Origin: Gordonia westfalica
Lineage (GTDB): Bacteria; Actinomycetota; Actinomycetes; Mycobacteriales; Mycobacteriaceae
Length of the DNA: 17,153 nt
NCBI RefSeq assembly: GCF_900105725.1
Contig: NZ_FNLM01000022.1
Span: forward strand, 1-17,153
Direction: 5' to 3'
A model generated the notes under the pieces. That model was not told the DNA's origin and made no database searches. It worked only from the letters and a program-made list of their open reading frames with translations. Below are positions 8,288 to 16,493 of the stretch, piece by piece; within the stretch, counting starts at the first letter, position 1; every line of letters starts with the position of its first letter. A program made the position numbers and the translations under genes.

Positions 8288-8590
8288 ATGTCTGTTCCCG
8301 AAGGCTACGCAGTAGCCCCCTCGTCCGACGATCACCTGTTGAAGTTCGCCGTCCCCATCCCCGGGCGCGATCCGCCGCGCGGTGACTGCCGGTCGTCCGG
8401 ATGGCCCCGCCGCGCAGGAGTCGCGATGGCGAACACCCCGCGCGAGAAGATGCAAGAGCACGTCGACGCAGAGACCTGCGAGGTCACCTCGGGCACCTAC
8501 GTTCGGGGAAGCGGATGTGAAGATCGCCGACATGGGCGAACGAGCGCTCGAGACACTCGGAGAGGAGACTTCCTTCTCCTCGAAACCCTT
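8288..8590 (+). CDS. Tail assembly chaperone-like gene, left copy, degraded after 8374
   Basis: ATG 8288 opens MSVPEGYAVAPSSDDHLLKFAVPIP, identical to the right copy through residue 29 (8374). After that the left sequence no longer pairs with the right arm at the arm offset. It keeps many short matches to the right copy but with many extra bases (126 bases at 8375-8500 against 73 at 8688-8760), then a 41-base clean match, then noise to 8590. I read this as a poor-quality copy of the same gene. The frames open here (8382 onward and others) are not trustworthy. The place right after the tail tube suggests a tail assembly chaperone, but no motif confirms that. A weak GAAAGG lies about 16 bases before the start. 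Confidence 0.4.
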
Positions 8591-8760
8591 CAGGGTTTCC
8601 TCTGCGTCGACCGGGCGCGGCAGCGTCTTCTCCGCGCTGTTGAGGCTGTTCGCCCATTCGGCGATCTTCACATCCGCTTCCCCGAACGGGGTGATCCAGT
8701 CCTGGTACTTCTTGATCTCGCGGGGTCCATCCACTTGCGCGGCGGCATCGACACCAGTAC
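8375..8760. other. Centre of the inverted repeat (turning point)
   Basis: The two arms meet here with an imperfect mirror. Inside lies a shorter matched pair, 8501-8541 with 8648-8687, differing by one inserted C at 8531; its sum (17188) differs from that of the arms (17135) because the left flank carries 53 extra bases. The point of reversal is GAAACCCT (8582-8589), TC, AGGGTTTC (8592-8599), a perfect 8-bp hairpin with a two-base loop. No tRNA, attachment site or other known element is visible. Confidence 0.85.
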
Positions 8761-8847
8761 CGGATCGCGCCCGGGGATGGGGACGGCGAACTTCAACAGG
8801 TGATCGTCGGACGAGGGGGCTACTGCGTAGCCTTCGGGAACAGACAT
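8591..8847 (-). CDS. Tail assembly chaperone-like gene, right copy, truncated by the fold-back
   Basis: This is the cleaner copy of the gene after the tail tube, read from ATG 8847. The frame from ATG gives residues 1-42 (MSVPEGYAVAP.. to PPRKWMDP). It continues sensibly only if GGGG at 8722-8725 (CCCC on the coding strand) gains one base: then REIKKYQDWITPFGEADVK, AEWANSLNSAEKTL and PVDAEETLKGF follow, a hydrophilic helical protein with the look of actinophage tail assembly chaperones. It has about 88 residues before it runs into the turning point at about 8590, so the C-terminus and any slippery site are missing. The role comes from position after the tail tube and style only. Confidence 0.5.
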
Positions 8848-8888
8848 GGTTTGACCAGGAACCTTTCAACATTGGGATAGAACTTCAA

Positions 8889-8962
8889 CCAGGAGCAGCC
8901 CCGGCCTGGCAAAAGGACGCGGCTCCTGGTCAGGGACAACATGACACCCCTTCGCCAGGCCG
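8889..8962 (-). promoter_or_regulatory. Competing hairpins, right copy
   Basis: This mirrors 8173-8246: the long stem spans 8902-8962 and the crossing CCAGGAGC/GCTCCTGG stem spans 8889-8929. The sequence is identical in both arms, so it was read twice without difference. Confidence 0.45.
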
Positions 8963-8970
8963 AGATTGTG

Positions 8971-9001
8971 TGCCCGGGGAGGCTAGATACCTCCCCGGGC
9001 A
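8971..9001 (-). terminator. Perfect 12-bp hairpin after tail-tube gene, right copy
   Basis: This mirrors 8134-8164 exactly, seven bases after the stop of the right tail-tube gene (9009). Same stem and same TATCTAG loop on the minus strand. Confidence 0.75.
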
Positions 9002-9008
9002 AGACGGG

Positions 9009-9602
9009 TCAGCTACCCGAAGTGGCGGCGATGCCGTCCACGTCGCCGAACTCGTCGACGTAGTCGCCGTTGGAGTTGCGGAACGCTCGGATCGTCAACT
9101 CCACGCCCGACGCGTCCTGCGACTCGTCCTTCCACTCCGCGATCTCCGAGACGCGGCCCTTCTCCACGACGTACGTCTTGAACTTCTTGCCGCACTTCGT
9201 GGCGAACACGTGGGCCGACAGCGGAAGCTGCGACGAGTTGTGGCGGACGTGGTAGCGCTGCCCCTTGCCGCCGGCAGCGGGGATGAGGGTGACGTTGTCG
9301 TCACCTGCGACGGTCCGCTTCACCGACGGCAGGTCGACGTCGAGCAGCTTGATCTTGAAGCTGGTGCCGTACTCGGTCTGCACATCGACGTAGTCGCCAC
9401 CGTCGAAGTCCTTGACGGTGTTCGAGGTGCGGGTGATGCCGACCGACAGGCCGTCGACCGCCGCGGTTCCGTGGTCCTCGAACGCGGCGTTCAGGTCTTC
9501 CGGCGACTCGACCGGAGCGGTGGGAAGCGTGGTACCCAGAGGTGCCCGCCAGTAGACGCCGCCGTCGAGCGACTGCGCCACGTAAGAGTGTTCGACTGCC
9601 AT
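9009..9602 (-). CDS. Major tail (tube) protein, right copy
   Basis: The 197-residue product is identical to that of 7533-8126. The ribosome site and the 15-base inverted repeat in its leader (9626-9640) are also preserved. The agreement of the two reads over the full gene makes this sequence reliable. Confidence 0.86.
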   Translation of the reverse strand: MAVEHSYVAQSLDGGVYWRAPLGTTLPTAPVESPEDLNAAFEDHGTAAVDGLSVGITRTSNTVKDFDGGDYVDVQTEYGTSFKIKLLDVDLPSVKRTVAGDDNVTLIPAAGGKGQRYHVRHNSSQLPLSAHVFATKCGKKFKTYVVEKGRVSEIAEWKDESQDASGVELTIRAFRNSNGDYVDEFGDVDGIAATSGS

Positions 9603-9664
9603 TGTTTTGCCCCTTTCAGGCGAGGTGACCAGGAGCCGCGAAAGGGTTATTCAGTTAGGAGACT

Positions 9665-10048
9665 TTAGGTTCGGAGCACGAAGAGTGTCCCGGTGAACTG
9701 GAACCGGGAATGCTTTTCATAGTCCGGGTTGGGATAGTCGGCCAGGCTGTTCATGACCCAGTCGGTTACCCACAGGCCTGCCCATGGGCCGCCCGAGGAT
9801 GCAGCCTGGAATCCGTCCGCGATGGTTCCGATCGATTGCTCAGTCCACGCCGTGTCCGGGCTGCCCTTGGGGGTTGAGCCGTACAGTTCGACAAGGATGC
9901 GAGCGCGATCCAGTGAGCGATCCCGTGGGCCGCCGATACGAGAAACCCTCCCGAATCGGGCAGGGTCTTCTGAGACGGTCGTGGAGAACTTCACTCCAGG
10001 CAGCGCCGCTCGGCAGATGGAGAGCGCCGCCAGCGTGGGTGTCGACAT
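9665..10048 (-). CDS. Tail terminator-like protein, right copy
   Basis: The product, 127 residues, is identical to the left copy at 7087-7470. It lies between the gp10-like protein (10052-10309) and the tail tube on the minus strand, with a 62-base leader of the tail-tube gene between it and 9602. Function is inferred from order as for the left copy. Confidence 0.62.
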   Translation of the reverse strand: MSTPTLAALSICRAALPGVKFSTTVSEDPARFGRVSRIGGPRDRSLDRARILVELYGSTPKGSPDTAWTEQSIGTIADGFQAASSGGPWAGLWVTDWVMNSLADYPNPDYEKHSRFQFTGTLFVLRT

Positions 10049-10051
10049 CAG

Positions 10052-10309
10052 TTATCCGAGAGCCCTGAGGATCGTGTTGTTGCGGGCATTGTCGCGTTGC
10101 GCCTTGTAGTCGGCGGTGACGACAGAGGCACGCCAACGGCCCTGGGGACGTGCCATGCCTGCCCGTGAACCCACCGCGTACGTGCCCTCGCCCATAGCGC
10201 TCGCATCGTCAGCAATGCGCTCAGCATGACCCTCGAGCTCGCTGATGATGTCGGACGTCCGACCGTATCGGACGTCCTTGAACGCCTTCTGATTCCACTC
10301 GATTCTCAC
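10052..10309 (-). CDS. Small HK97 gp10-like neck/tail completion protein, right copy
   Basis: The product, 85 residues from GTG 10309, is identical to the left copy at 6826-7083, with the same GTGA overlap of the stopper stop codon (10306-10308). The upstream TTG (10345) would add 12 residues but has a poorer ribosome site. Confidence 0.62.
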   Translation of the reverse strand: MRIEWNQKAFKDVRYGRTSDIISELEGHAERIADDASAMGEGTYAVGSRAGMARPQGRWRASVVTADYKAQRDNARNNTILRALG

Positions 10310-10668
10310 GACGACTTCACCACCTTCAGAGTTACGACGTAGCAACCGCCGCCCGTGAGAGACGGAATCCTGGTGTAGTCCTTGGGTTGGCCGACAACGT
10401 CATAGACAGTTCCGTCGATGACTTCCCTGTCACGTGGTGACACCGGACCGAAATCGGGGAGGACGATGATTCCCACGTCAACGGAGTCCCGGATGTGCCC
10501 CGGGAGATCTAGTTCATCGCTTTGTGGGTCGATGAACGTCACGAACTTCCGCGGGTCCGGTTCGCCCCAGGACTCGACATCGTTGCCGTAGTCGTCGGCG
10601 CCGGTTCCGTTGAACGGCAGGTGTTCTACGTCGAAGACGGCGGGTATTCCCCTACGGTGCCTGGACAA
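10306..10668 (-). CDS. Head-tail stopper-like protein, right copy
   Basis: The 120-residue product from TTG 10668 is identical to the left copy at 6467-6829. The GGGAGGG ribosome site is preserved. It overlaps the adaptor end (10652) by 17 bases. Confidence 0.65.
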   Translation of the reverse strand: MSRHRRGIPAVFDVEHLPFNGTGADDYGNDVESWGEPDPRKFVTFIDPQSDELDLPGHIRDSVDVGIIVLPDFGPVSPRDREVIDGTVYDVVGQPKDYTRIPSLTGGGCYVVTLKVVKSS

Positions 10669-11221
10669 TGACTTGCCCTCCCTGCCAGCGAAACGATGCC
10701 GCCAACTTCAGGTCCGACTCGGACATCTGCAAACCCGAGTTCGGCGCTCGGACCGACCATGCAGTGGTCTGCGAGATCGGACCTGCGGAGTCGGTCAGCG
10801 ACCGGGCTCCGGCCATCACTTCCTCCGGCGTCACAAGAGCGCGGATCACCATTTCGGCGACCGCATTCTTCACACGCGGCGGCACTTCTCCGCCATGCGA
10901 GTATGTGACAGTGAGGAACCGTGAAGAATCACATCCGACGGTCAACCACATCCCATTTCGGGTGTAGTCCACAGAGTTTCCCGCGTCATCGGTCACAGAC
11001 GTCACCCCTGTGACTGGCAACTGGTCCAGACGGACCCGCCCACCATTCACCTTCAACCGCACCGTCGACTCGCCGGGGGTGAACTGCTGTTGGGATGCGG
11101 CACGGAACTGGTCCGATGCCGCATCCAACAGTTGATACACCGACGCGTGCTCAGGTTCGGTCAGGTCCCTTTGCGCCACGGCGATCACGTCGTCACGAAC
11201 AGCAAGGGGAGGAAGAGACAC
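10652..11221 (-). CDS. Head-tail adaptor (connector), right copy, intact
   Basis: This is the intact version, 189 residues from GTG 11221, and should be used in place of the left copy. It reads MSLPPLAVRDDVIAVAQRD across GGGG at 11206-11209, where the left arm has only three bases. The start lies five bases after the capsid stop, and the end overlaps the stopper gene. The middle RLDQLPVTGVTSVTDD and C-terminal helices support an adaptor of the gp6/gp15 kind. An ATG-less start and lack of a strong ribosome site may reflect coupling to capsid translation. Confidence 0.78.
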   Translation of the reverse strand: MSLPPLAVRDDVIAVAQRDLTEPEHASVYQLLDAASDQFRAASQQQFTPGESTVRLKVNGGRVRLDQLPVTGVTSVTDDAGNSVDYTRNGMWLTVGCDSSRFLTVTYSHGGEVPPRVKNAVAEMVIRALVTPEEVMAGARSLTDSAGPISQTTAWSVRAPNSGLQMSESDLKLAASFRWQGGQVIVQAP

Positions 11222-11226
11222 CTGGA

Positions 11227-12051
11227 TCAGCTACCCGAAGTCATTCCGAACTTGACGACGCCGTCCGGACGGACAACCTTGCCGCCGTACACGTGCAGGC
11301 CGCGCAGCCGGTCGGCGAAGCTGTTGTCGGCGCGCAGGGCCTCCACCTTATCGAGCTGCGACACGTAGGCCGCGGCCTCCGGGTGGAACGCCACGAAGCC
11401 GGGGGTGGAGTTGTTGGGCAGGTTGTTCGACGACAGCACACGGAACCCGAGGAGGGAGCCGATGGTGCCGTTGCGGAGGCCGTTGTTGTCGCCGGACACA
11501 TCGAAGCTGGTGAGCTTCGAATCCGCGCCGAGGAGCAGACCTTCGAAGTCGGCGTTGCACACGAGAACTCGGCCGGAGGCGGGGGCGTTCTTCTTGTTCA
11601 GGGCCACACGAGCAGCCTTGACGAGGTCGAATGCCTTGTTCCCGGTGTCCGGAGCGGAGCCCGACAGGTTGGTGGCTCCGGCGGCGAGCATGGTGGCGAT
11701 GAACTTGTCCGCGTCATCGACGAGCGCCTTTCCGGCGGCGTCGGTGTACGGGGCCAGGCTGCCCGCAGACTGGGCGGCGTCGATGTCGTCGACCTTGAAG
11801 TCGAAGTTCTTCTCCTGGTCGATCAGGAGGTCGACGCCGGTGTCGGTGATGGCGTCAGCCGACGTGGTGCGGTTGTTGGCCTTGTAGTCCTTGATCGCGG
11901 GTGCGACGACACCGGGGATGTGGACGGTGTTGCCCTTTGTCGCGACGCCTTCGTACTGGCGGTCGAGCAGAGCGGCGAACACCTTCTCGGCGTCCCACGC
12001 CTGGGTGATGTTCGCCGCCCACAGTTCGGGAATGAAATGGGTGATGGCCAT
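11227..12051 (-). CDS. Major capsid protein, right copy
   Basis: The 274-residue product is identical to the left copy at 5085-5909, and the AAGGAG ribosome site before ATG 12051 is preserved. A 402-residue open frame on the opposite strand (11095-12303) covers the same bases but is a shadow of the GC-rich codon pattern and has no phage-like features. Confidence 0.88.
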   Translation of the reverse strand: MAITHFIPELWAANITQAWDAEKVFAALLDRQYEGVATKGNTVHIPGVVAPAIKDYKANNRTTSADAITDTGVDLLIDQEKNFDFKVDDIDAAQSAGSLAPYTDAAGKALVDDADKFIATMLAAGATNLSGSAPDTGNKAFDLVKAARVALNKKNAPASGRVLVCNADFEGLLLGADSKLTSFDVSGDNNGLRNGTIGSLLGFRVLSSNNLPNNSTPGFVAFHPEAAAYVSQLDKVEALRADNSFADRLRGLHVYGGKVVRPDGVVKFGMTSGS

Positions 12052-12060
12052 GATGGCTCC

Positions 12061-12642
12061 TTACTTTCGGATGCCCTTGAGTTCGTCGAGCTGGCCTTTG
12101 GCGTCAGCGTCGCGAATCTGGGCTGGGGACATGTTCTTCAGGTCTGCCTGAGTGAGCTGCTGCACCTTGTTCGCCGGCGCCGCATCGGCATTGGCAACCA
12201 CCGATGCCGGGGCAGCGGGCGGTACGGTCTGCTTGGGTCCGCGGAACGATTGCAGGCGGTCGAGATGGGCGCGCATCTCCTCCTCGGTGTCACCGACGAG
12301 TAGATCCGCGGGCACATCGGTGCCTTCCACGATCTTCTTGGCGAGGTTGTCGCGTTCCCGCTGCTTCGTGTTTGCAGCGAGGGCAGCTTCGGCCTTTTCG
12401 GCCCGCTCCTGCCAGGTCTGCTCGTCGCGTTCCTTCTGCGCCAGCAGTTCGTCGTACTTGCGGGCCTTGTCGGCGTTCGCCTTCCGGCCCTTCTCGTTCT
12501 CGCGAGACAGCGACTTCCACTTGTCGCGTTCAGCGATGAGATCCTCCACACTGAGCGTGGGCTCACTGTCGGTGGTCTCAACCTCGGCGGTCGGGTCGTC
12601 TTGCTGGTCAACCGTTTCGGCGGCAGCAGTTTCCTCGGGCAT
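12061..12642 (-). CDS. Scaffolding protein, right copy, intact
   Basis: This is the intact version, 193 residues from ATG 12642. The frame runs through QQDDPTAEVETTDSEPTL, across GGG at 12593-12595 where the left arm has one base less. Domain layout: acidic start, coiled-coil-like charged helix (about 33-105), Ala/Pro linker, and capsid-binding-like C-terminal helix (LTQADLKNMSPAQIRDAD, then DELKG). Its stop lies nine bases before the capsid ATG. Confidence 0.85.
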   Translation of the reverse strand: MPEETAAAETVDQQDDPTAEVETTDSEPTLSVEDLIAERDKWKSLSRENEKGRKANADKARKYDELLAQKERDEQTWQERAEKAEAALAANTKQRERDNLAKKIVEGTDVPADLLVGDTEEEMRAHLDRLQSFRGPKQTVPPAAPASVVANADAAPANKVQQLTQADLKNMSPAQIRDADAKGQLDELKGIRK

Positions 12643-12717
12643 GTTGCTCCTGACGTTTCGTCGGATGGTGCGCCGTTGCGGCGCTCAAAATCCCCGCACT
12701 GGTGTGCGAGGGAAGCT
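12643..12717 (-). promoter_or_regulatory. Spacer with small hairpin before scaffold gene, right copy
   Basis: This mirrors 4420-4494, with the 6-bp GCGCCG/CGGCGC stem at 12670-12684 and the AGGAG ribosome site. The two arms agree here. Confidence 0.4.
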
Positions 12718-13482
12718 CTAGGCGGCTTTGAAGTTCTGGTCCCGCCATGTGAGGACGGGGCCGATCTCTCCGTGGTCGCGGACCAGGAGAAGTTTCTGGT
12801 AGTCGTGGGCGGCGCGATTGTCGGCGCCGGTAAGTTCCCGCACCTGCTTGTGTGTGTCCTCGAGTAGATCCGGATCGATCACCCGGTCGCCGTTCCAATC
12901 CGACTTCACGGGAGCGACCGAACAGTCACATCCAGGGTGTATGGGCGACAGGTCACCAACGTGATAGCGCTGAGTAGAGGCGATGACACAGAGAGCACAG
13001 TTCTTGGGGCCGTTCAGCACCCGCCGGTACGCCTTGACTCCAGCAGCCTGGAGGGACGCGTCGGCCTGCCGTACCTTCGCCATCTGCATGTCCGTCGCCA
13101 CCAGATGCATCAACCGTGTGGCCCCGGCCGCGACTGCCGCATCCAGCGGTGCGGATTCGGAAAGGTCGGCCCATACCTGCTCAAAAGGCCTCCGGTACAA
13201 CAGTTCGGGGTCCACCCCACGGCCACGGGTAACCCCGTCTCGATCCACTGGAAGCGGAACTCCACCTGATACAGCACGGGCAATATAACTGGACGTCAGA
13301 TTCGCGACTTGAAGTTGTCCCGCCGTCACCATCGGCACCAGTCGGGCAATCAGCCTCTCTGCCTGAGCATCACGGAACGCGGGAAGCCCACCCCAGATTG
13401 CGTTGGCGTAGTTCATCACCCGCGCGCGGACGTCCGCAACGGCCTGTTGGTAGCCGATCAGAAGGCGATCAGACTCGGGCAT
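12718..13482 (-). CDS. MuF-like minor head protein, right copy
   Basis: The 254-residue product is identical to the left copy at 3655-4419, including the Cys/His cluster (C162, C165, H182, C185, C187). The 14-base overlap with the portal end (13469-13482) is preserved. Confidence 0.85.
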   Translation of the reverse strand: MPESDRLLIGYQQAVADVRARVMNYANAIWGGLPAFRDAQAERLIARLVPMVTAGQLQVANLTSSYIARAVSGGVPLPVDRDGVTRGRGVDPELLYRRPFEQVWADLSESAPLDAAVAAGATRLMHLVATDMQMAKVRQADASLQAAGVKAYRRVLNGPKNCALCVIASTQRYHVGDLSPIHPGCDCSVAPVKSDWNGDRVIDPDLLEDTHKQVRELTGADNRAAHDYQKLLLVRDHGEIGPVLTWRDQNFKAA

Positions 13483-14827
13483 TCGCGTTGTCCACGAAAC
13501 TCATCAGCTGCTCGTCAGCCAGATCTAAGGCATCCTGCTCGATCTGCTCCGGCGAGTAGCCAAGAATGTTGCGGGCAATCGACTTCCATGACTCCCCCGC
13601 ACCCTTCGCCTTCACCGCGGCGTCATACTTCTCCGACAGCGACACGTGATCCGGCGGTTCCCACGACAAGGAGATCGTCTCCTCGGTCTCAAACCCCTCG
13701 ATACGCAAAGCTTTCGAGATGATCGCCGACAAGCCCGTATCAACCACGTCAAGTCGGTCACGCGCCTTCAGGATCAACGCTTCCTTCATCGCAGCAGAGC
13801 CGGTAGCCGACTGATTCTGAGAACCCGGAAGCAGCGCGGGGAACGGGGTGGCCGACATCTCCGACAGCTCCCGCAAGTCATCCTTCACACCCTCCAGAAG
13901 AGGCCTAATATCGGTGGCATCGGACTCCCACAACTCGATACCAGCAGGGATGTCCCACAACGCACCAGGCGCCGGCTCGAACACCGACGCCCAATCGATG
14001 TCGTTGCCTTCGGCGTCCTTCTGTGGCAGACCTCCCGTGAGGGCGCGCTGACGCCACGCCTGCATCGCTGATGTCACACGACGCTCGAGGATTCCCGCGT
14101 TGATGCGGGTGATGGTGTCGAGATGGGGTTCGAACTCACCCATTCCGAGCGGGTTGTTCAACACCACCACCGGCGGCCCCTCGCCGGTGATGACGAACTC
14201 TGTCGCCGCATCCCACTGATCCGAACTGGCACGGTTGTTGCGGATGCGCCGCTCCACCACCTCGGCAGGGTTTACCCACACCGAACGGCTGAACAGCTGC
14301 CAGCCGATCTGACACCACACGATCGCAAAGTCTGTTTCCGCATCCGAGTCACGCCACCAACGGATCGCGGCGCGCGCCTTCCACGGCTGCAACGGGTCAG
14401 TCGCCGCGTACATCATTTCCGGTGAGTCCGCCGTGATGACGGCGTGCCCATTGTCCCCGACCCATGCAGTCATGTAGCTGGTGGCGTAATTCAGCATGTG
14501 ATGGGTGGCTTCCTTAGCGACCACACCTTTGATGCGGTTATCGCGCCAGATCCTTTGCGCCGCAGCCACCACATCACTGTCGGTGTTGGAGCCAACATCA
14601 ATACCGTTGGGGATCAGCCGCTCCGCCAAGGATGACGAGATCTTCGTCGCCAGGTTGACGCGCGACTGCCGCTGAAAACGCTGCCACGACGCCCGCACAT
14701 TCTTACCCATCTCAGGGAGCGGGGCGTCGCCGTCAACGTAGCGACGCAGCAGACTGATTCGCGGCTGCGCAGCATCCAAACGGGCTGTGAGGACGGGGAG
14801 CCATTCGGCCGGCGTCACCGGAATCAT
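13469..14827 (-). CDS. Portal protein, SPP1 gp6-like, right copy, intact
   Basis: This is the intact version, 452 residues from ATG 14827, with GAGAGGGG upstream. The frame passes through SVWVNPAEVVERRIRNN, using GG at 14264-14265 where the left arm lacks a base. The length and segments fit a gp6-type portal: helical N-terminal part, central wing/stem region, and the late GSQNQSATGSAAMKEA helix region followed by SWEPPDHVSLSEKYDAA. The C-terminus (SFVDNANARV) overlaps the MuF-like gene. Confidence 0.9.
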   Translation of the reverse strand: MIPVTPAEWLPVLTARLDAAQPRISLLRRYVDGDAPLPEMGKNVRASWQRFQRQSRVNLATKISSSLAERLIPNGIDVGSNTDSDVVAAAQRIWRDNRIKGVVAKEATHHMLNYATSYMTAWVGDNGHAVITADSPEMMYAATDPLQPWKARAAIRWWRDSDAETDFAIVWCQIGWQLFSRSVWVNPAEVVERRIRNNRASSDQWDAATEFVITGEGPPVVVLNNPLGMGEFEPHLDTITRINAGILERRVTSAMQAWRQRALTGGLPQKDAEGNDIDWASVFEPAPGALWDIPAGIELWESDATDIRPLLEGVKDDLRELSEMSATPFPALLPGSQNQSATGSAAMKEALILKARDRLDVVDTGLSAIISKALRIEGFETEETISLSWEPPDHVSLSEKYDAAVKAKGAGESWKSIARNILGYSPEQIEQDALDLADEQLMSFVDNANARV

Positions 14828-14839
14828 GCACCACCCCTC

Positions 14840-16490
14840 TCAGTAGATGCGACGTGGCATTCCGACCGGCCTTGGCGGTCGAGCCCCTGACTTGCGTGCG
14901 TCCAGACAGGCTTTCCACGACAGCACCGACGCCATCGCGGCATCAAACTTGAGGTCAGCCCGACCATCTTGCTTCTGGAGGACATCCAAGGGTTTCCCCT
15001 CGTCGTCCACGATCTTCAGTTCCTTGCGGCCCGCGTTTCCGAGGTGCCTGACAAAGTCCTCGTGGCTGTGTTCGCCACCGAATGTGATCGACCCCGAGTC
15101 GATGGCTTCCCGATACTCGCGCAGCGTGTACGCCATCGGCTTCACTCGGGCGGTCCACCACTCCTCCACCCGGTCAGGCCATTTCGCAGCCCACGAGCCG
15201 ACCGTTTCGGTCCAGTGTGGGGGTCGGCGTACATCTTCCACACCGCATACCGGGTCATGGCGTCCTCGACGGCGGCGGTCACCTCAGCTTCGTTGACTTC
15301 CCAACCGTCGTCTTCTAGGTCGTCATCGTCGGGGCGTTCCACAACCCCAGCAACTCCTGCAACCCGGTGTCGATGCTCGTCGCCACCAACGCGGTAGCGT
15401 CACGGAACCGGGCGCCATCGAAACCGAGAGTGATGAACCCGCCCTTAGGGATGCGCTCCCCTGAGCGGCACAAACCCGGTTTGATCTTCTTCATGTCAAA
15501 CGCCTGGTCGCCCTGACGTTTCCACCGGTTCAACCACACCCGCTCGAGATACGGCCCATCGGCGCCAGGGCGATCCCACTTCGAAGCGATCTCGTCGAAC
15601 TGGCCCGGACCGAACTCGCCGATCGGGCCGGTCGCCTCAGCGATCGCCCGAATCCGCTCGTCCTTATCCGACAGATCCCGTTCGGGATCGTCATCCGTGC
15701 GATACAGATAGAACAAGTCCGGACGCTGAATTTTGCCTTCAGCGATCTGCGTGGCCTCGATGTGAATCTCTTCAGCCACCGAACCCTGACCGGGTTGACC
15801 GGCAGTCCCCACATACAACGACCACGGATCATCCAGCGGACGTTTCGGCAGGTTCGCATCCATCGTCTGGTGCGCCTTCAACTGCCGCGGCAAATACAGC
15901 CGGTGCGGCTCATCGAAACAGTTCATCGTCGTACGAGCGCCGTCACGAGACCCTGGGTTGTTCGACAATGCGACCGCTTTGCCGTCAGCACGACCGTGAT
16001 CATTCAGCCGCACAATCCGATCCAACGTCGAATCGAACAGGTCCGCATCAGGGCCTTCTTCGACGATGTACTTCAAAGCGCCGTAAGCAAGTTCCTCAAC
16101 CTGCTCCACCGACACCGCCAACATCGGAATGTACGGCGAGTTCACCGGCCTACCCACCGGATTCCCCGAGGCATCCCACCCGTCAAACCGGGTCGGCCCC
16201 TCCGGATGAAGCTCACAGAACGCTAGGAGCGCCTGCTTCTCTGTCTTCGCCAACCCCTTGCGGACTGACAGTCCAACCCGTTTGAACCGACGACGTCCCT
16301 CCCAAGGATGACCTTTCGGGAACACCTCGAAAGCACGATGGATGAACGCCCGAAACTCCGGGTCAATCTCGTACGGCTCCCCCTGCAACGAACCCGGGCC
16401 ATAGATCGCACGATCCTCGATCAGATCGCATATCTGCGGCCCCAGGGTTGGCCAGGGTTCCGGGTCTGGACCCGGAACGACCAGCAGCAC
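14840..16490 (-). CDS. terL: Large terminase subunit, right copy (two frameshifts)
   Basis: The first 385 residues or so are in frame from GTG 16490, including the Walker A-like, Walker B-like and first nuclease motifs, and GGGG is present at the place (16164-16167) where the left copy is short. The frame is then lost at 15339-15340 (CC against GGG in the left arm) and again at 15219-15223 (five bases against six). The end from about 15218 to 14840 is back in frame. Joining the good front of this arm with the good back of the left arm gives one open 550-residue protein. The breaks lie in homopolymer runs, so I treat them as errors, not as decay. Confidence 0.88.
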
Positions 16491-16493
16491 GGG

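Larger units (their letters stand above)
1..8374 (+). repeat. Left arm of giant inverted repeat
   Basis: This arm is the reverse complement of 8761-17137. Position i pairs with a position j such that i+j is 17138 at the outer end and 17135 near the centre. The sum drifts only at single-base indels. All eleven complete genes of the left arm have mirror copies. Base 1 pairs with 17137, and pairing stops at 8374 (g) with 8761 (c). This is direct observation; the cause (fold-back artefact or real duplication) is inferred. Confidence 0.97.

Noticed and set aside
8375..8760. Hairpin telomere of a linear phage (protelomerase type)
   Set aside because: The turn lies inside a coding gene, the flanks are unequal, and the left flank looks like noise. 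Telomere palindromes are symmetric and intergenic.
8382..9668. A 428-residue open frame on the + strand crossing the centre
   Set aside because: It begins in the degraded loop and then runs antisense through the right tail-tube gene. It is a product of the fold-back and GC-rich codon bias, not a gene.
11095..12303. A 402-residue open frame antisense to the capsid gene (and its mirror at 4833-5843)
   Set aside because: It covers the real capsid and scaffold genes in the opposite direction, has Gly/Val/Arg-rich low-information sequence and no ribosome site or phage motif.
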